DNA of 56,927 nt from Emmonsiellopsis sp. PD_33. Its lineage: Eukaryota > Ascomycota > Eurotiomycetes > Onygenales > Ajellomycetaceae. The notes under the pieces were generated by a model that had not been told where the DNA came from, made no database searches, and worked only from the letters and a program-made list of their open reading frames with translations. Shown here one piece after another: positions 20,848 through 33,394 of the stretch (the first letter of the stretch is position 1; each line of letters begins with the position of its first letter). The stretch spans positions 1 to 56,927 of the forward strand of contig JANTQF010000224.1 of the NCBI GenBank assembly GCA_032988165.1. The letters run 5' to 3'. The translations under genes were made by a program, and so were the position numbers.

Positions 20848-22820
20848 CCTACGTCCACATCACATGCGCCAAGTAAATATAAGCCCGATGTCTATTTATG
20901 GGGGAGGCCACGAACATGCTATCTACTTGCAAACGCGGCGTTTGTCGTCAAGCTTCCGATGGTGTTGCGTTCGATGCCTTCATTCCAATTTACGATTTCA
21001 AGGGGGCAAAGAACTGGGAATGAGAGAGGCTCCCCACGACTCGCCACGCCACGAATCGAATCCGTAGAAGGTATATATCACCGTTTCTAGCCGGTACATG
21101 TAGGTACCTAATATAAATATCTACGGTAACAAGCAAGCAGCGCGGTTCTAGTTAAATAATTAACTCCTACATACCTAAGGTATATCTAATGTATCTCCCC
21201 CCTTCTACCCGAAAGCCCAGCCATAACCAACCTTGGAACTCCCCTCGCCCGAACCTTACTTCCCCCAAAGAACAACCCAAACTAGGATCATTTCCCAAGG
21301 AAAGGGGGAAAAATTAAATCATGCTTTGCCAATATCCAAGATTTTGACACCCCGAGATCCAATATTCAAAGCCTAAAACCTGCCCAGACAGCCACATGAG
21401 TACGGCCTTCATTGAGGAGGTCGTCCTATGGAGATAGATGGTGATGGGGAGGAAGAGGGAGGGCTTTGTTTGATTAGAGAATGGCATAATGGGGACTCAT
21501 GTCTTCTTTCGTTAGTATCTACCATGTTCCTTTGACAGCGGGAAGCGGAGCGGGGCGGGAATATTCAAAACTCCCCCTCCCCCAACCTGTCACAACATCT
21601 CCCAATAGAACATGGGACACCCTGCCTGTCACTAAAATGTATATATAGTTTTTGAGAGAGTCAAGAGAGCGAGCTAATCCCCTATGGAGTGAAGAGGGTT
21701 GGCGTTAGTATTGAGGGAGGCGAAGGATCGTATGTGTTCAGGGATAGGCTATCCTGGGCATGGTTAGTGCTCGGTTGATACTGACCGCCCTATGCTTTTA
21801 ATTAAGCATACCAATCAATCGGCTTGCTTTTCTTCGTAAAAGGATCTGGTTTCTCATCCGCTCTTTCGCAGTTTCCATCTGCCTATGCGTTCTTTGTGAG
21901 GAGGTGGCAATAAATAACCCAGTCAAGCCAAGAGCTGACAGAACGTTCAAGGTGCTGGATCAAGACGATGAGCATTAGTAAAGCCCCAATCTCTTTGTCA
22001 TGACACCCAGACTGAATCCACGGTGTCGACCATCCCGCGAACCAAACCAGACGCAGCCGGGACAAGCAGAGGCAATCGAGGGCGGTGGGGCGGAGGAGCC
22101 ATGATGCCAGCCTCGTTGCCAATGGGCTGCGGTGGGATGCCGTGAGAGATTGGAATGACATCAATGGATCGTCGCGCGGCGGCTCGAAGCCCACGGAAAC
22201 ACATCGGCGTCATAGGGGCGGGGACGGCGGGCAGGGATGGGAGCTGGAGAATTAACTTGGAGGATGAACAAGTTTTCGCCGAGTTTTTGCGAGCGATGAA
22301 ATCATCAGCCGCCGCGCCTCACCTGACCTGGCCTGCCGCATCGGGAAACCCATCCAACCTCACGCCGGATTTCTCTCCTCCACCACCACGAACATCTGGA
22401 CATCTGGACATCTTGACGCCCTGGCACGCTGACATCCTCCCCTGGTGGCTACTGATACTTACCCTCGTCTCCGCATCCCCGTCTCTGCGCCCTGCTGTGT
22501 CTGGCTACAATTCCTGTGCCCACGCACCTAGTCCTGTTGGTGCGTCCACAGCTGTCCTGCACGCCTCACCACCCTCCTCCGCACTGCTCCCCTGTCTTGC
22601 TCTCGACTCGAAACGGCCTCTGTCTATCTAGTCACCGTCTGCTCTACTTTCTCTCGCCCGCCCTGATCGTCCACGGCTGTGGCTGCGGCTGCTAAACCCA
22701 CCCGCTGCGCTCTCCGCCAGACGCACGCTTACCTCACCCCGCATCTGACGAGCCCGCGCCCGCAGCTCTGCTTGTGACCCTCCCTGCCATATCCTACAAA
22801 ACCACGCCTGACTGCCCATC

Positions 22821-25109
22821 ATGAGCACCATCCAGAGCCTCAAGAATTTCATACGCCATGGCAAGCAGGCCCGCATTGCCACCCCCCATGCGGAGCCTAC
22901 CACCAACGTCTCCGCCATCCACGCTCAGCATCAAAAACAACCACAGGGCCAGTATCCCACCGCTGTCGGCGGCCTAGACGCCCTGGACAGCAGGCTACCC
23001 CCGGCCTCAAAAGACTCCCATGCGTCTGCGCAGAAACAGGCAGAGCCTTCGGTTAAAGGAGGCCTCGCCCATACCTCCGAGCTCGAACAGATTGTCGAGG
23101 AGGAGAAGCGCGTTCGGTCGACGATGCCGAAATATCCAGGCCTGGAACGGTGGATACTGCTGGAGAAGATGGGTGACGGCGCTTTCAGCAATGTGTACCG
23201 TGCTCGGGATAGTACTGGCAAGTTCGGTGAGGTCGCTATCAAGGTCGTCCGCAAATTCGAGATGAACTCCAAACAGGTACGCTGCTGTCTCCCCGGCTAT
23301 TTCTCCCCGTTTTCTATCTAGATGCCCGGTTGTTGTCTTGCTGCGACACCCGCAGCTTGTATGCTTTTGCCGTCTGGTTTCGTTTTGCTTTCTCTTTTAT
23401 CTCTTTTTACTTTACGTTCGCCAACATCGAAGGGCGGAATTCTAGGGCGAAGCTCATCTTCATCCGGACCTCAAGAAGAAACAAAAACAGGTCGTGGAGG
23501 TGAGCTTTTCTTTGTCCTCCCAGTTTTCAACTCTTTGCGTACGATTTCTTCGGGTTTTAGATCCCGCTTTTTATCAGATATGACTCCGCACCCACCCATA
23601 CGCTTGTCATGGCGCTGACTCATGGTTGTCGTTTATCCAGCGCGCCAACATCCTCAAAGAAGTTCAAATAATGCGCCAGATTGACCACCCCAATATCGTC
23701 AAACTCATCGAGTTCTCCGAATCCCGACAGTTTTATTACATCGTCCTCGAACTCTGCCCTGGAGGCGAGTTGTTTCACCAGATAGTCCGGTTAACCTATT
23801 TCAGCGAGGATCTTTCACGCCATGTTATAGTACAGGTCGCAAAGGCTATAGAGTACTTACATGAGCACTGCGGAGTTGTACATCGGTATGTCCTATTATT
23901 GTTGTGTCCGGGAAACCCCGGGATACCCCGCTGACATCATCCCCCGTCATTAGTGATATTAAGCCTGAGAATCTCCTTTTCTACCCGGTTCCATTTGTTC
24001 CTACCAAAAACCCAAAAACCCCTGCTCCTGGCGATGAAGAAAAGGCCGATGAAGGTGAATTCAAACCTGGCGTTGGGGGCGGCGGCATCGGCCAAATAAA
24101 AGTTGCCGACTTTGGGCTGTCGAAGGTAATATGGGATACTGAAACCATGACCCCATGTGGTACTGTTGGTTATACTGCCCCTGAGATCGTCAAGGATGAG
24201 CGGTACTCGAAGAGCGTTGATATGTGGGCTTTGGGTTGTGTCCTGTACACTCTGTTATGTGGATTCCCGCCGTTTTATGATGAAAGTATCCAGGTCCTGA
24301 CCGAGAAGGTCGCCCGCGGCCAATACACCTTCCTCTCGCCATGGTGGGATGACATATCCAAACCAGCGCAGGATCTCGTTTCTCATCTACTTACTGTCGA
24401 CCCTGAAAAGAGATACACCATTAAAGAATTTCTCCAACACCCCTGGATCAAACAGACTAATGAAGAAACCCATGCCGCCGCCGATGCTCCTCCCCTCGCC
24501 ACCCCTCTCGCCCTCAACGCGCAGTTCATGGAAACCCCCTCCGTTGCCACTGACCGACGAATGGACTTCCGCTCTCCTGGCGCCATCAACCTCAGAGAAG
24601 TATTCGACGTCGGCTACGCCGTCCACCGCCAGGAAGAAGAAGGCAAACGGCGCAAAAACTTCAAGCAAGGGTACCGCGGCGGTAACGTGGCCGGCGGCTT
24701 ACGGGCTGGCCTCAACCCTCTCAACGAAGATTACGACGATGATGACGACGACGAAGCTGACGAAATCATCTACTACGACCAAGACAATAACGCCGGCAAC
24801 ACCATCCCCTCTAAAGTACCCCGCGCCGGCGCTAACCCTGCTGACGTAGCTGCCATGGAGGCGAAGCTCCAATCGACAAATCTTGGCTCGCAGCCTAGCG
24901 CCGCCGCGCAAGCCCGGCAGGCGGCTGCAAATCGCCAACAACAGCATCGGCATCAGGGCGGCGGGGGCTATGGGCAGCATAGTGCTGCGGTTGCGGCGGC
25001 GGCGAGGGAGAGCGTGCGGAAGTCGGCCAAGGAGCCGTTTGAGCTTAGTTTAGACAATGCGACGTTGTTAGGGAGGAGGGGGAGGAGGGTGCATCAGGAG
25101 GTTGCGTGA
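22821..25109 (+). CDS. Srk1/Rck2-like Ser/Thr protein kinase
   Basis: Three exons (22821-23276, 23641-23885, 23954-25109) give 618 residues. The kinase domain begins near residue 115. It has the glycine loop GDGAFSNVYRA, the catalytic lysine in VAIKVVRK, the catalytic loop HRDIKPEN split by intron 2, DFGLSK, and GTVGYTAPEIVKDERYSKSV. A 45-residue Pro/Gly-rich insert separates HRDIKPEN from DFG, as in the Rck2/Srk1 group of CaMK-like kinases. The tail has a poly-acidic stretch (DYDDDDDDEADE) and ends with FELSLDNATLLGRRG. Srk1 and Rck2 act downstream of Hog1/Sty1-type MAP kinases, on translation and the cell cycle; that role is inferred here from family. Intron 1 is unusually long (364 nt) for this window. 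Alternative: another CaMK-group kinase. Confidence 0.88.
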
Positions 25110-26497
25110 TGGGTAACGCATTTGTGGGATTTAGTTTTTTTGATTCTGATGTGATTGTGACTTGTGTGATGATTTGTTTAGAAGATCTTTTTGTGTAGAG
25201 ATCTTTTCATTTCTTTGGTTCTTTCCTCCCATCATATATTCGTCTTTCGTTTTCTTTTACTTTTTGTTCTGGTTCATAATTGTAATGCCTCCTTCTTTCT
25301 AATGTTATATATACATATTACATAACTGGCATACTGTAGTTGGTTTGCAAAATAGAATGCTTAGCTATTGCTAAGCAGTGCAGTGCATGCATATACTGGT
25401 TCTGTCTTCTTTTTTGTTTTCAGGTTCATTTTCAGAGGAATTCTTGACATACATACCCATAGTTACCATACCTGCATGAAACAATACCTACATATGATGT
25501 TTTTAATCCTTGAGCACAAAAATTCAAAGGGGTCTGATGAGCTTGTATTTGTCACTTTCTTGAATGGATGTAAGGTAATAAATAATATAACCAGCCATAA
25601 AAAAAAAGAATCCTCTCGATATCTTTTCAAACCCGACTAACATTTTCTTGATCGAGTCAATCAATTCAATGGGCTGACTGGATGGTGCTGAAGAGCCGGA
25701 CGACGGATGGAATATTAGATAAATTTCATCTGAACAGTTAAAAGGTCAACTCTTTCCATAGCCATCTATCTAAATAAATGGGTGTTTATTTGTATGTTTT
25801 ATTTCCATTCCGTCCCCCCAAGGCTTACCTATATACAATAGGGCGGGGGGTTTAGGTGTATTGGTATACATGTGTATGGTTGTTAACCAGAGCGTGGGTG
25901 GGCATGGTAATGGATCGATTGACAAGGACCAGTAGGGGGGGGATACATACCTAGAACACAGAGGAGGAAAGGGGATGGATAACTAGTTCAAGAAAGAAAA
26001 AAACCATAGTAGGAAGGGAAAAAGAAAGGGAAAAAAAATTTCATCTTCTCTAATAAATCTAGCAAGAAGTAGCAGCACTTCATTACCATGCATCCATCCG
26101 GCCATCCAGCCATCCAGCCATCTAGCCATCCTGGATAGTCCATTTCTCATAACAACGATCTCTCCGCTAGTTGATTTATAGTGACATTTATATCTCCCCG
26201 CCCACGCAAAACACAAAGGCTATCAAAACGATAAGATCATGATAAACTGGGGCTGTAAGACCGAAAAGTAAAAGAAGTAAAAGGACAAGTAAGAGGGAAA
26301 AGGGACGAGGGGAGAAACGAAAAATAAATAATCAGAACCGCGGGAAAAAAAAGAAACAAAAAAACTTCCTGCCCCTATTTACACTCCGGTTATCCTTCCT
26401 ATCCAAAGAAATTCCATCTATCTGCCCCTAATTATATATAAATAATCTTCCCTCCCCCGCCATCGTGTGAACTCATTTCCATTCGTTAATCGCCATC
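25110..26497. other. Convergent 3' intergenic region
   Basis: It lies between the plus-strand kinase and the minus-strand MFS gene. The sequence is AT-rich and T-rich, with a CCAT/GGCCATCCAG microsatellite near 26091-26133 and a purine-rich stretch near 26260-26360. These fit 3' untranslated sequence. No gene is seen. Confidence 0.55.
26091..26133. repeat. CCATC/CCAGCCAT microsatellite
   Basis: Imperfect tandem array of 4- and 8-base CCAT/CCAG units in the 3' flank of the MFS gene. It is short and degenerate and probably has no function of its own. Confidence 0.6.
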
Positions 26498-28856
26498 TTA
26501 CAAACTCTGCTTCCCTCTCGTCTCAATAGGCAACAAGATCATCGCCGCAAACGCAGCCAACATCAGTCCGCCAGAAACATAAACCGGCGTCTTCGGATTG
26601 CCCGTACTCCCGTAAATCGCCACAATAGGGGCACACAGCCCGCAGATCCGGTTCAGACACGACGCAATACCCGTTCCCGTACCGCGGTTGGGAGCAGGGA
26701 AGACCTCCGGGGTGTAGGCGTAGAGCACGCCGTACATGATGTTCTGGAAGAAGGCTTCGAGACAGGTGCAGGCCAGTTGGACGTTGGAGTCGGTGGAGAT
26801 TGTGAAGCAGAAGAGGAGCACGCCGGTTATCGCGGTTGAGATTGCCATGGTACCCTTGCGGCCGACGTAGGGGATGTCGACGGTGTAGCAGGCTAGAATC
26901 GAGCCGGGGACGCCGACGACGGAGGTAATGGCGTAGTTGCGGTAGACTGTGTGAGGGAGGTTGATTAGCATTTTTGCACTTTTGGGGATAGAGACAGACG
27001 CATTGTTTCTGGAATTGGAAACTTACCGATGCTGGTGGGTGTTGGACCCGAGTCACCGCCAGTGTTTGCGAGATATTGGGGCAGGAAGGCGTTGAAGAGG
27101 GGATAGCCCATGCCGATGGTGGCCCAGCAGAACCAAAGGAGGGCGGCTGAGGCGCGAATTTGTCAGTTCTATTTTTCCTATAAAACATCGAACGGATGAA
27201 AAATGCAACATACTAGTGATCCCAAGTCTCTTGGTAGCGAAAAGAGGAGCAATACGCTCGCCGGAGAATTTGCCTAGCTGTCTTTTGACGATCTCAGTAT
27301 TGGAAAGCTTCTGATCGGCAACCTCTTCAGGGTGACCACCAATTTCGTTCAAGATGTCAACGGTCAGCCAAGTCTTGGCCCCATTCTTGTAAGCGAGAGC
27401 ATGGACAGTGGCAACGGCTTCTTCCTGACGGCCACGGGAAAGTAGGAACTTGGGCGACTCGTAAAGGTGGAACAGGAAGAAACGGCAGGCAAACATGACC
27501 ATGGTCAGAGCTCCGAGAGTGAGGACAAGGTATCGCCATCCCATGTTGTTTTCCTTGAGGCAGACTTCGTCAGCAGAACAAGAGTAGTTTGGAATAAAAC
27601 CCCAGGCGATCAAACTAATTTACGGGTGATCGTTAGCTTCGGATGCAAAATTCATTGCCGGGGGGTTTATAGTATCCATCAGAGGGGATACACGGAACAT
27701 ACCTTCCAAGAAGCTGACCGATTGGCCACCACACGCTCAACATGGTCAGGAGGTTTCCTGAAGCGAAAGGCAGGAATTCCAAGAACAAGGCACCATCGAC
27801 GGGCAGGTTACCCCCGACACCCAGACCAAGACATGAGAACATGGAGCAGACACTGGAGAAAGGGGGGAAATGGATTAGTTTGGGTCGATAATATTAGCAA
27901 GAGGAATACTTACCCAATCCAGTTTGGACCGCCGCCAACAGCAAGACCAAAAATACCAGTGATGAGGAGAGTCACGTTGAATGCGAGTCGTCGACCGATA
28001 ATATCCGAGGCAGTACCCCAGAATACGGCACCGACACACAATCCAACAAACAGGGCACAGGTAGTAAATCGAACATAGGACTCGCCAACGCCGAATTCCA
28101 GCTGCAATTGCGGCAGGGTCAAGGCAACTCCCTATGGAAAGGATTGATGTTAGCTTGGCCTAGCTTACTAAATGATAGGGAGAATCAAAAGGGTAAAAGT
28201 ACCTGAAGCCAGAGACTAAAATGCGAAACAAAGTAATTGTTAGCTAGTCGATCACACAAAAACCATTTCAAATGACCAAGTTGGAGATTTTGTATGGGAA
28301 AGATGCCAGGGGAAAACATACTTGTCCGCTAACCAGCCGAAGCCGCAAAGGATAAACAGATGCCATTGATATCGACCCATTCCAATATCCTGAACAGCCA
28401 AGTTAATGATTTTCGATTTGCCTGTAACACATAAGATTAGATCCAGCATCTTTAGTAAATTACAATACACTCCTAGATCTGGCCGTATGCGGAGGTTGAG
28501 CTCTGGACACGTGACCGCGTTGGAAAATGGAGAACGGGGGCGCATGGACGAGAAAGAAAAAGAGCATGCGCGCAACAATCAGAAACATGCAATCAAGTTA
28601 ACATACGATCATATGCAGTATCATGGCCTGATGAAGCTATTTCGCTCTCAACCTCTGCCCTGAGTGCTTCCATGGTCATGGCAGAGTACTGCTGGTCAGA
28701 TTGCGACGAGGCAGACCCCTTCTCTGCTGCATCGGTCTTTTCAACTTTACTGGCATCTGGCACTGAGGGTCGTCTGGCGTCCGATAGAGGCACGAGGACG
28801 CCGGGGAATTGGTCCTGATCATTGTTTTGAAACGGATTCACGAAAAACGACGGCAT
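26498..28856 (-). CDS. MFS transporter, SVOP/sugar-porter-like
   Basis: Eight exons (28607-28856, 28322-28421, 28203-28215, 27914-28131, 27703-27852, 27214-27614, 27027-27146, 26498-26946) give 566 residues in one frame. Exon 3 is only 13 nt (TCTCTGGCTTCAG) and supplies part of N-LWLQ; without it the frame is lost. Features are a cytosolic N-terminal tail of about 100 residues, the MFS signature WGTASDIIGRRLAFNVTLLI, an NMGWRYLVLTLGALTM segment, a central cytosolic loop with YESPKFLLSRGRQEEAV, and YTPEVFPAPNRGTGTGIA near the end. This order is that of SV2/SVOP-type and related sugar-porter-like MFS proteins at the plasma membrane. The substrate cannot be read from sequence. Most donors are close to GTAAGT or GTATGT. 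Confidence 0.85.
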
Positions 28857-31800
28857 GATGGCGGTTTGGACAGGTGCTTTTGGGGTATCCAGTTGTCAGG
28901 CACGTTAGGTAGGTAAACTGGCGCTCTGGGATTCTCTAGCAATAGAAGAATGAATGGCGCATTCGGGGGGCTTTGTGGCGTTGAATTTGGCGGGTAGGGC
29001 TGAAGGTTCCGGTTCTGAAATTGTTGCTTTGGGCCGATGAAAGGCTGCTGCTCGGGGCTTTTTTATCGCAAGGCGCTGTACTGCAATGCTATGCGATTTT
29101 GGCGACGGACAACGTTTTCTGTATCACATTAAAGCCAAAAGGTGGGATGAAGGATGGAGCTTGTGAAACTGTGTGAAATTGCAAGCCAAAACAGTTTCCT
29201 GCGAAACAAATCGAAGGGATGTCTCCTATGTACGAAATGGAACCGAGCCCATGGAACCTGGCCGGTAAGAGCCAAAGAAAAATGGACGGTCGCGGAGGAA
29301 AGCTGGGGTTTGGAATATCGAGCGGAAGACTGTAAGCTTGTCAAACGCGGGGGGTGGTTGGTCGCGTTATATAGAGTAACCTTGACAGAGCTTCATGGGG
29401 TAAAAGATTGGCCGGATACCGTGGATAAAAGAGATGTGTCGTTATTGCGAGGGATGAGAGACTGTCGCCTGTGAGTTCTTGCCTGCGGCTCGCGTGAGGG
29501 ATAATCTGCTCGTATCGGGGATCAGTTGGGGCAAAGGGCAGAAAAAGCAAAGAAAAAAGAAAAAAGAAAAGCCGCCGAACACAGCCAGGACGGCAGTACG
29601 AGATGATTGGCACCAGTAGCGAGCTAGAGCAGCGATGATCACTGAGGGAAAGACATCCGGCGCGGTTTGACACGATTTTGAGTCTGAGGAGTTCGGAACT
29701 GCGGTATCATCATCGGGCCGCAGCCAGTGAGGAGTTTGCACTGCGAAAACTCTGCAGCTCCAGCCAGTTTCCGTTGAAGGCGATGGAGCCGTAGAATTAT
29801 GAAGCAAAGAAGCTGTTCTGGATGGCGGTAGACTGGAGTGGATGCTGGTGGTGAAGGATGCTGCTTCGACCCTAGTCCTTGCCGGGAGAAGGAAAGCAGG
29901 AAACGGGTGCCGCCAGTCCCAGAACGGCTAGCGTGGCCTCTTCGTGGCGTTGTGGTGCTCGTCGGCCAATCAGAGACGTCTGTGGAGACAAGCTGGGGCT
30001 CCCAATGCAACGTCACGTGGGGTTCCAAAACTTAATTTCCACGTCGCCGAATTACATAATATGCCTTCTCATTGGCCATCCTCGCCAAGAACGGGTGGGT
30101 CCATCCCTGCCCTGCAGTCCCACCGCCCCACATCGTATGTCTTGGCACAGCCTCCCCCACAAAGCGCGCCTCCCGCACGCCGCTTCCGTCATTGCCAAGA
30201 CGTAAGATCTGCCTCCTCTGCGTGCTGATGTCGCGACCAGCCAATTGGGACTGATCTTGTCTTCCCAGCACTGCATCTTTTCGTGTTCGTCTCACGTCCT
30301 GACGCCCAATTATCCTCCAGCTTACTTGCGCTGTGCACACCGAATGCAACACCTCCAGGGTTTGTCGAGGGCGAGCATGGCAACCCCAAGGACAGCTGAA
30401 ATTCTGGCGCATTATTTTCTTTCGGGAAGTCAATGTTAATCGATTGGCTATGAATTTTTGGCAAGTGGTCGCCGGGATGCCGTGACTTTATCTCCAGTCA
30501 TATCCCCCCCTATTTCAGGACAAAAAAAGATATCCTCTATCCACGGCTCAGGAACCAGCGCTCCAGGAGAGGACAAGATTACCTACCACTGGCTTCAATA
30601 TTGCCAGATTCAGAATTCCTGGCCCGTCAACCTCATTGCCCCTCCATTCATGGCCCAGAGGTGTCGCGTGCTTGTGGTCCACAAAAGGAAATGGCGAGAA
30701 TCCAAAACAGCCGCTCCCTTCAGAGTGCAGCGCACCAACTTAAGAATCCGCATGATAAGCGCGGCACAGCCCCGTGCCCGCCAGCCGCTTAACGGCCTCC
30801 GGGAGGAAAATCGAAGCGGAGCATGATCGTGTTCTACACCAGCGGCGATCAGAGCTGGCCGCTGCCCATTGATCCGTCAATGCGCAGCGGGCCGGCGTCT
30901 TGGATGGAGCATGCTCCATCTGTGCCAGTTGACACCATTCTTTCAGCCAATCGCTGAGAAAAGAATCCGTATTATTCTTTTTCTTTTCCTATATACGATA
31001 TGATAGGCGTTTCGGTGGCAGTGTTTCATATCATTCTACTTCAAAATGATACGCAGGGCAATGCAGAAGGTTCCACTCTATGAAGCTCGAACAAAAAACC
31101 TCACAAACACGAGGGCGGGTGAAGAAAAGAGAGCTTTTATGCATTGACCCACTTGGCAAAGCCAAAGATAGAACCCAAAAATTCTCCAACTGCTGTCAAA
31201 ATATTGGTCTCTTTCTAGTTCATGCACGTTCGATCTGACCTACCTAAATTCTTGCCGGCTCCTTGGTATTATGGATCTTGCGCTGCGCACTGACTCTATG
31301 AATAGATTTGTTTCAAGTCCAACTCTTTCGTCCTGATGTTGTTTCGTTTCATATCACGAACGAACGACTGTGCCTCTTGCTTTGAGAACAACTGAAACGA
31401 CTATTTCGCCCTTCTGCTCGAATATCTCTGCTGCTCGCAGCTCAGCCCTTTTAAAGCTCGAATGTTCCCCACAAAATCTCCCTACCCCCACGCAGTCACG
31501 AAGCATTGACCATTACATAGCCCCTGAGGAGTGGCACTCCAACGGAAGGTCATGACAATCAGTTCCATGGACAGTGGGCACCATAAGAAAAGGGGGAAAC
31601 GTGGGACTTCGAAGAAAATGACCCGAATAATCACCTTGACGATACATTTGGGCAATAGAATTGATCGACTATCAACAATCTACCTAGCTACGGAGTAATT
31701 GGGTCTCAACTTGCCCTTCCAAAGCAGAAGAAACGCAACGAAACAAAAACATATCAGACTGGGGTATGAACAACTAAAGACCGTTAAGTAACAATCACTC

Positions 31801-31894
31801 TTGTTGATAACGAAGTCTCGAATCTCCAGCCTCATTCCCACCGTCTCTACCAACGCTCAAGACAGTCAACTTGCAGAACCACACCCGATCCATT
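28857..31894. other. Intergenic region with several CCAAT boxes
   Basis: This holds the promoter of the minus-strand MFS gene and the 3' flank of the DUF7587-like gene. CCAAT or its complement occurs at 29966, 30071, 30241, 30443 and 30947. A CACGTG box lies near 30012. Overlapping short frames on both strands (29.4-30.8 kb) conflict with each other and show no domain. No gene is called. Confidence 0.5.
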
Positions 31895-32478
31895 TCATAA
31901 TAGTCCCAACGCTTGTAATTTCTTTCTTAGTTCCGGGCCACCAGAATCCGCGGGAGTCGGCCGAAATCCACGAGCTAAATAAAAAACAAGTGATCATTCA
32001 GAACACTGTACAGAGCATAGCTGGGGAAAGGGAGTCTCTTACCCCTCTCTATCTCATCAATGGTACGACAGCTTATAATAGCCTGAGGCGGAACCCAGTG
32101 GGCAACAAGGTATTCATGGGGAATACTCGCTTGTGCCTCGTCCCGAACTTTCAAGCGGAGGACGTTCACAAGATCTTGTGCACGATAGATATATTCCAGC
32201 TGAGTTGGATCGATCTCGAGGAGTTTGCCGTTGCTCGAGCGTCTCTTCCACAACCAGTTCTCGGCATGCCTTTTGTCGGAAAAGAGTGAAATGAACATGC
32301 TTCTTCTGCGATCCCAATTCAAGTGCCTTTTAACAGCACCTTTGAAATCGTCATTCCCTAATGTATCTTCCGCTTTGAGACCATTATGGACGTCATATCT
32401 TGTCATGGACTCGTCGTACTGGACGCGGTAGAGTCGTTTGTGTGGAAGATCGTTGGGATGAAGTTTGTAGACATCCAT
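31895..32478 (-). CDS. Small DUF7587-like protein
   Basis: Two exons (32043-32478 and 31895-31974) give 171 residues. The intron has a GTAAGA donor and a TTTATTTAG acceptor; skipping it would give a shorter C terminus ending in LFFI. Sequence elements are LYRVQYDESMTRYD, VKRHLNWDRRRSMFISLFSD, RHAENWLWKRR and HEYLVAHWVPPQAII. The order of an R-x-x-x-D/E segment, HLxW, FISxFSD and EYLxxxxxPPxAI is that of a fungal domain listed as DUF7587, often found alone or next to other modules. There is no signal peptide. Function unknown. Recall of the family name is from memory. Confidence 0.65.
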
Positions 32479-33394
32479 CTCTATTTATTGCTTGCAATAA
32501 TATTAGTAACCATCTTCTTGACATTAAAGATACTAACTAGTATTTAAATCTCTAACCTTGAACAATGGCTCACCCTAGGACAAGAGGCCTGGCAACACAG
32601 TGTGTAGTGGATGTATGTGTATGGGATTTATTTTCCAAAACCAGGAGGTTTTGGCTGGAAAACATTGTGCTTACCCCGCCTTATTTGGCAGCCTCATTCT
32701 CATGCATTGGAAGTTGCCTGGTTGCCTTATCAGCCTCATGGATGTCACTGCTGCAAACACTGGAGCAGGACAGGGTTGCCTTTCCACGCTAGTTAACGAT
32801 TGACCCCAAGCAGGGAAGAACAATGTTCCAGTTCCATGGTATTGAGATTCTGTAAATTTGAATCATCCCTCTGAGCTAAATACTATCAAAAACCAATTTG
32901 ACATTCTGTGAGAGTTATCCAACTAGACCAAAAAGGATCAATCCTTAGAGGCCAGTGGTCTCCAAGTATGTTTGACACATTCAAAAGGAACTGGAAGAAC
33001 CCCTTCTCCCACAGGGATCCCCAAACAAGTCCTGTAACAAAGGAAATATGATTATGGGGGCAATCAGGAAAAGTGGCATTACCACTTGAACATTGTGAAA
33101 AGCAATCTTGACAGCAAAATAATTGCCTCCTGGGGCAATTATTGGGGCTGGATTTCTCTTTCTTTTTTCCCCTTTACCCTGCAGTGTATGAAGCCAGCAC
33201 AGAATATACATATATATTATATATATATACAGAAGCAATAGCAACATATTAGGTATATTTTGCACAGACATACATTCATGATTACATCCATCCCAACCAG
33301 CAGTGAACTTGAGAAGAAAAAAACCTGCCTTTAGTTTCAGTTGCTCATATTTCCCTTTCCCCTTCCAACAAACGTTAACAAGCGGCACAGTCAA
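32479..33394. repeat. Intergenic region with diverged repeat copy 1
   Basis: About 32812-33172 matches, with gaps and substitutions, the sequence at 35172-35440 in the same orientation. Shared blocks include GGAAGAACAATG, GCTA..TATCAAAAACCAA, GGAAATATGATTAT, AAGTGGC, TTGAACAT and AATAATTGCCTCC. Copy 1 has an extra 75 or so bases near 32910-32985. An AT-rich TATATA stretch follows at 33200-33230. No coding sequence was recognised inside. Confidence 0.7.
33118..33143. repeat. Perfect inverted repeat within repeat copy 1
   Basis: AATAATTGCC (33118-33127) pairs with GGCAATTATT (33134-33143) around a six-base loop. Copy 2 keeps it at 35382-35407 with one change in the second arm. Confidence 0.75.

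Larger units (their letters stand above)
17740..22820. other. Five-kilobase gap upstream of two divergent genes
   Basis: This lies between the minus-strand 919-residue gene and the plus-strand kinase and must hold both promoters and leaders. Visible items are a perfect 10-bp hairpin at 19524-19554, a poly-C tract near 20620-20630, a CCGCAT array at 20783-20847, and a CATGCCATGACATGGCATCC palindrome-like stretch near 20220. Open frames at 19075-19596 and 22155-22631 (the latter pyrimidine-rich and Pro/Ser-rich) have no domain or start context that I trust. The region could carry long untranslated leaders or non-coding RNA, which sequence alone cannot show. Confidence 0.5.

Noticed and set aside
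22155..22631. 158-codon frame upstream of the kinase
   Set aside because: Pro/Ser-rich without domain, in pyrimidine-rich leader sequence just before the kinase ATG; more likely untranslated leader.
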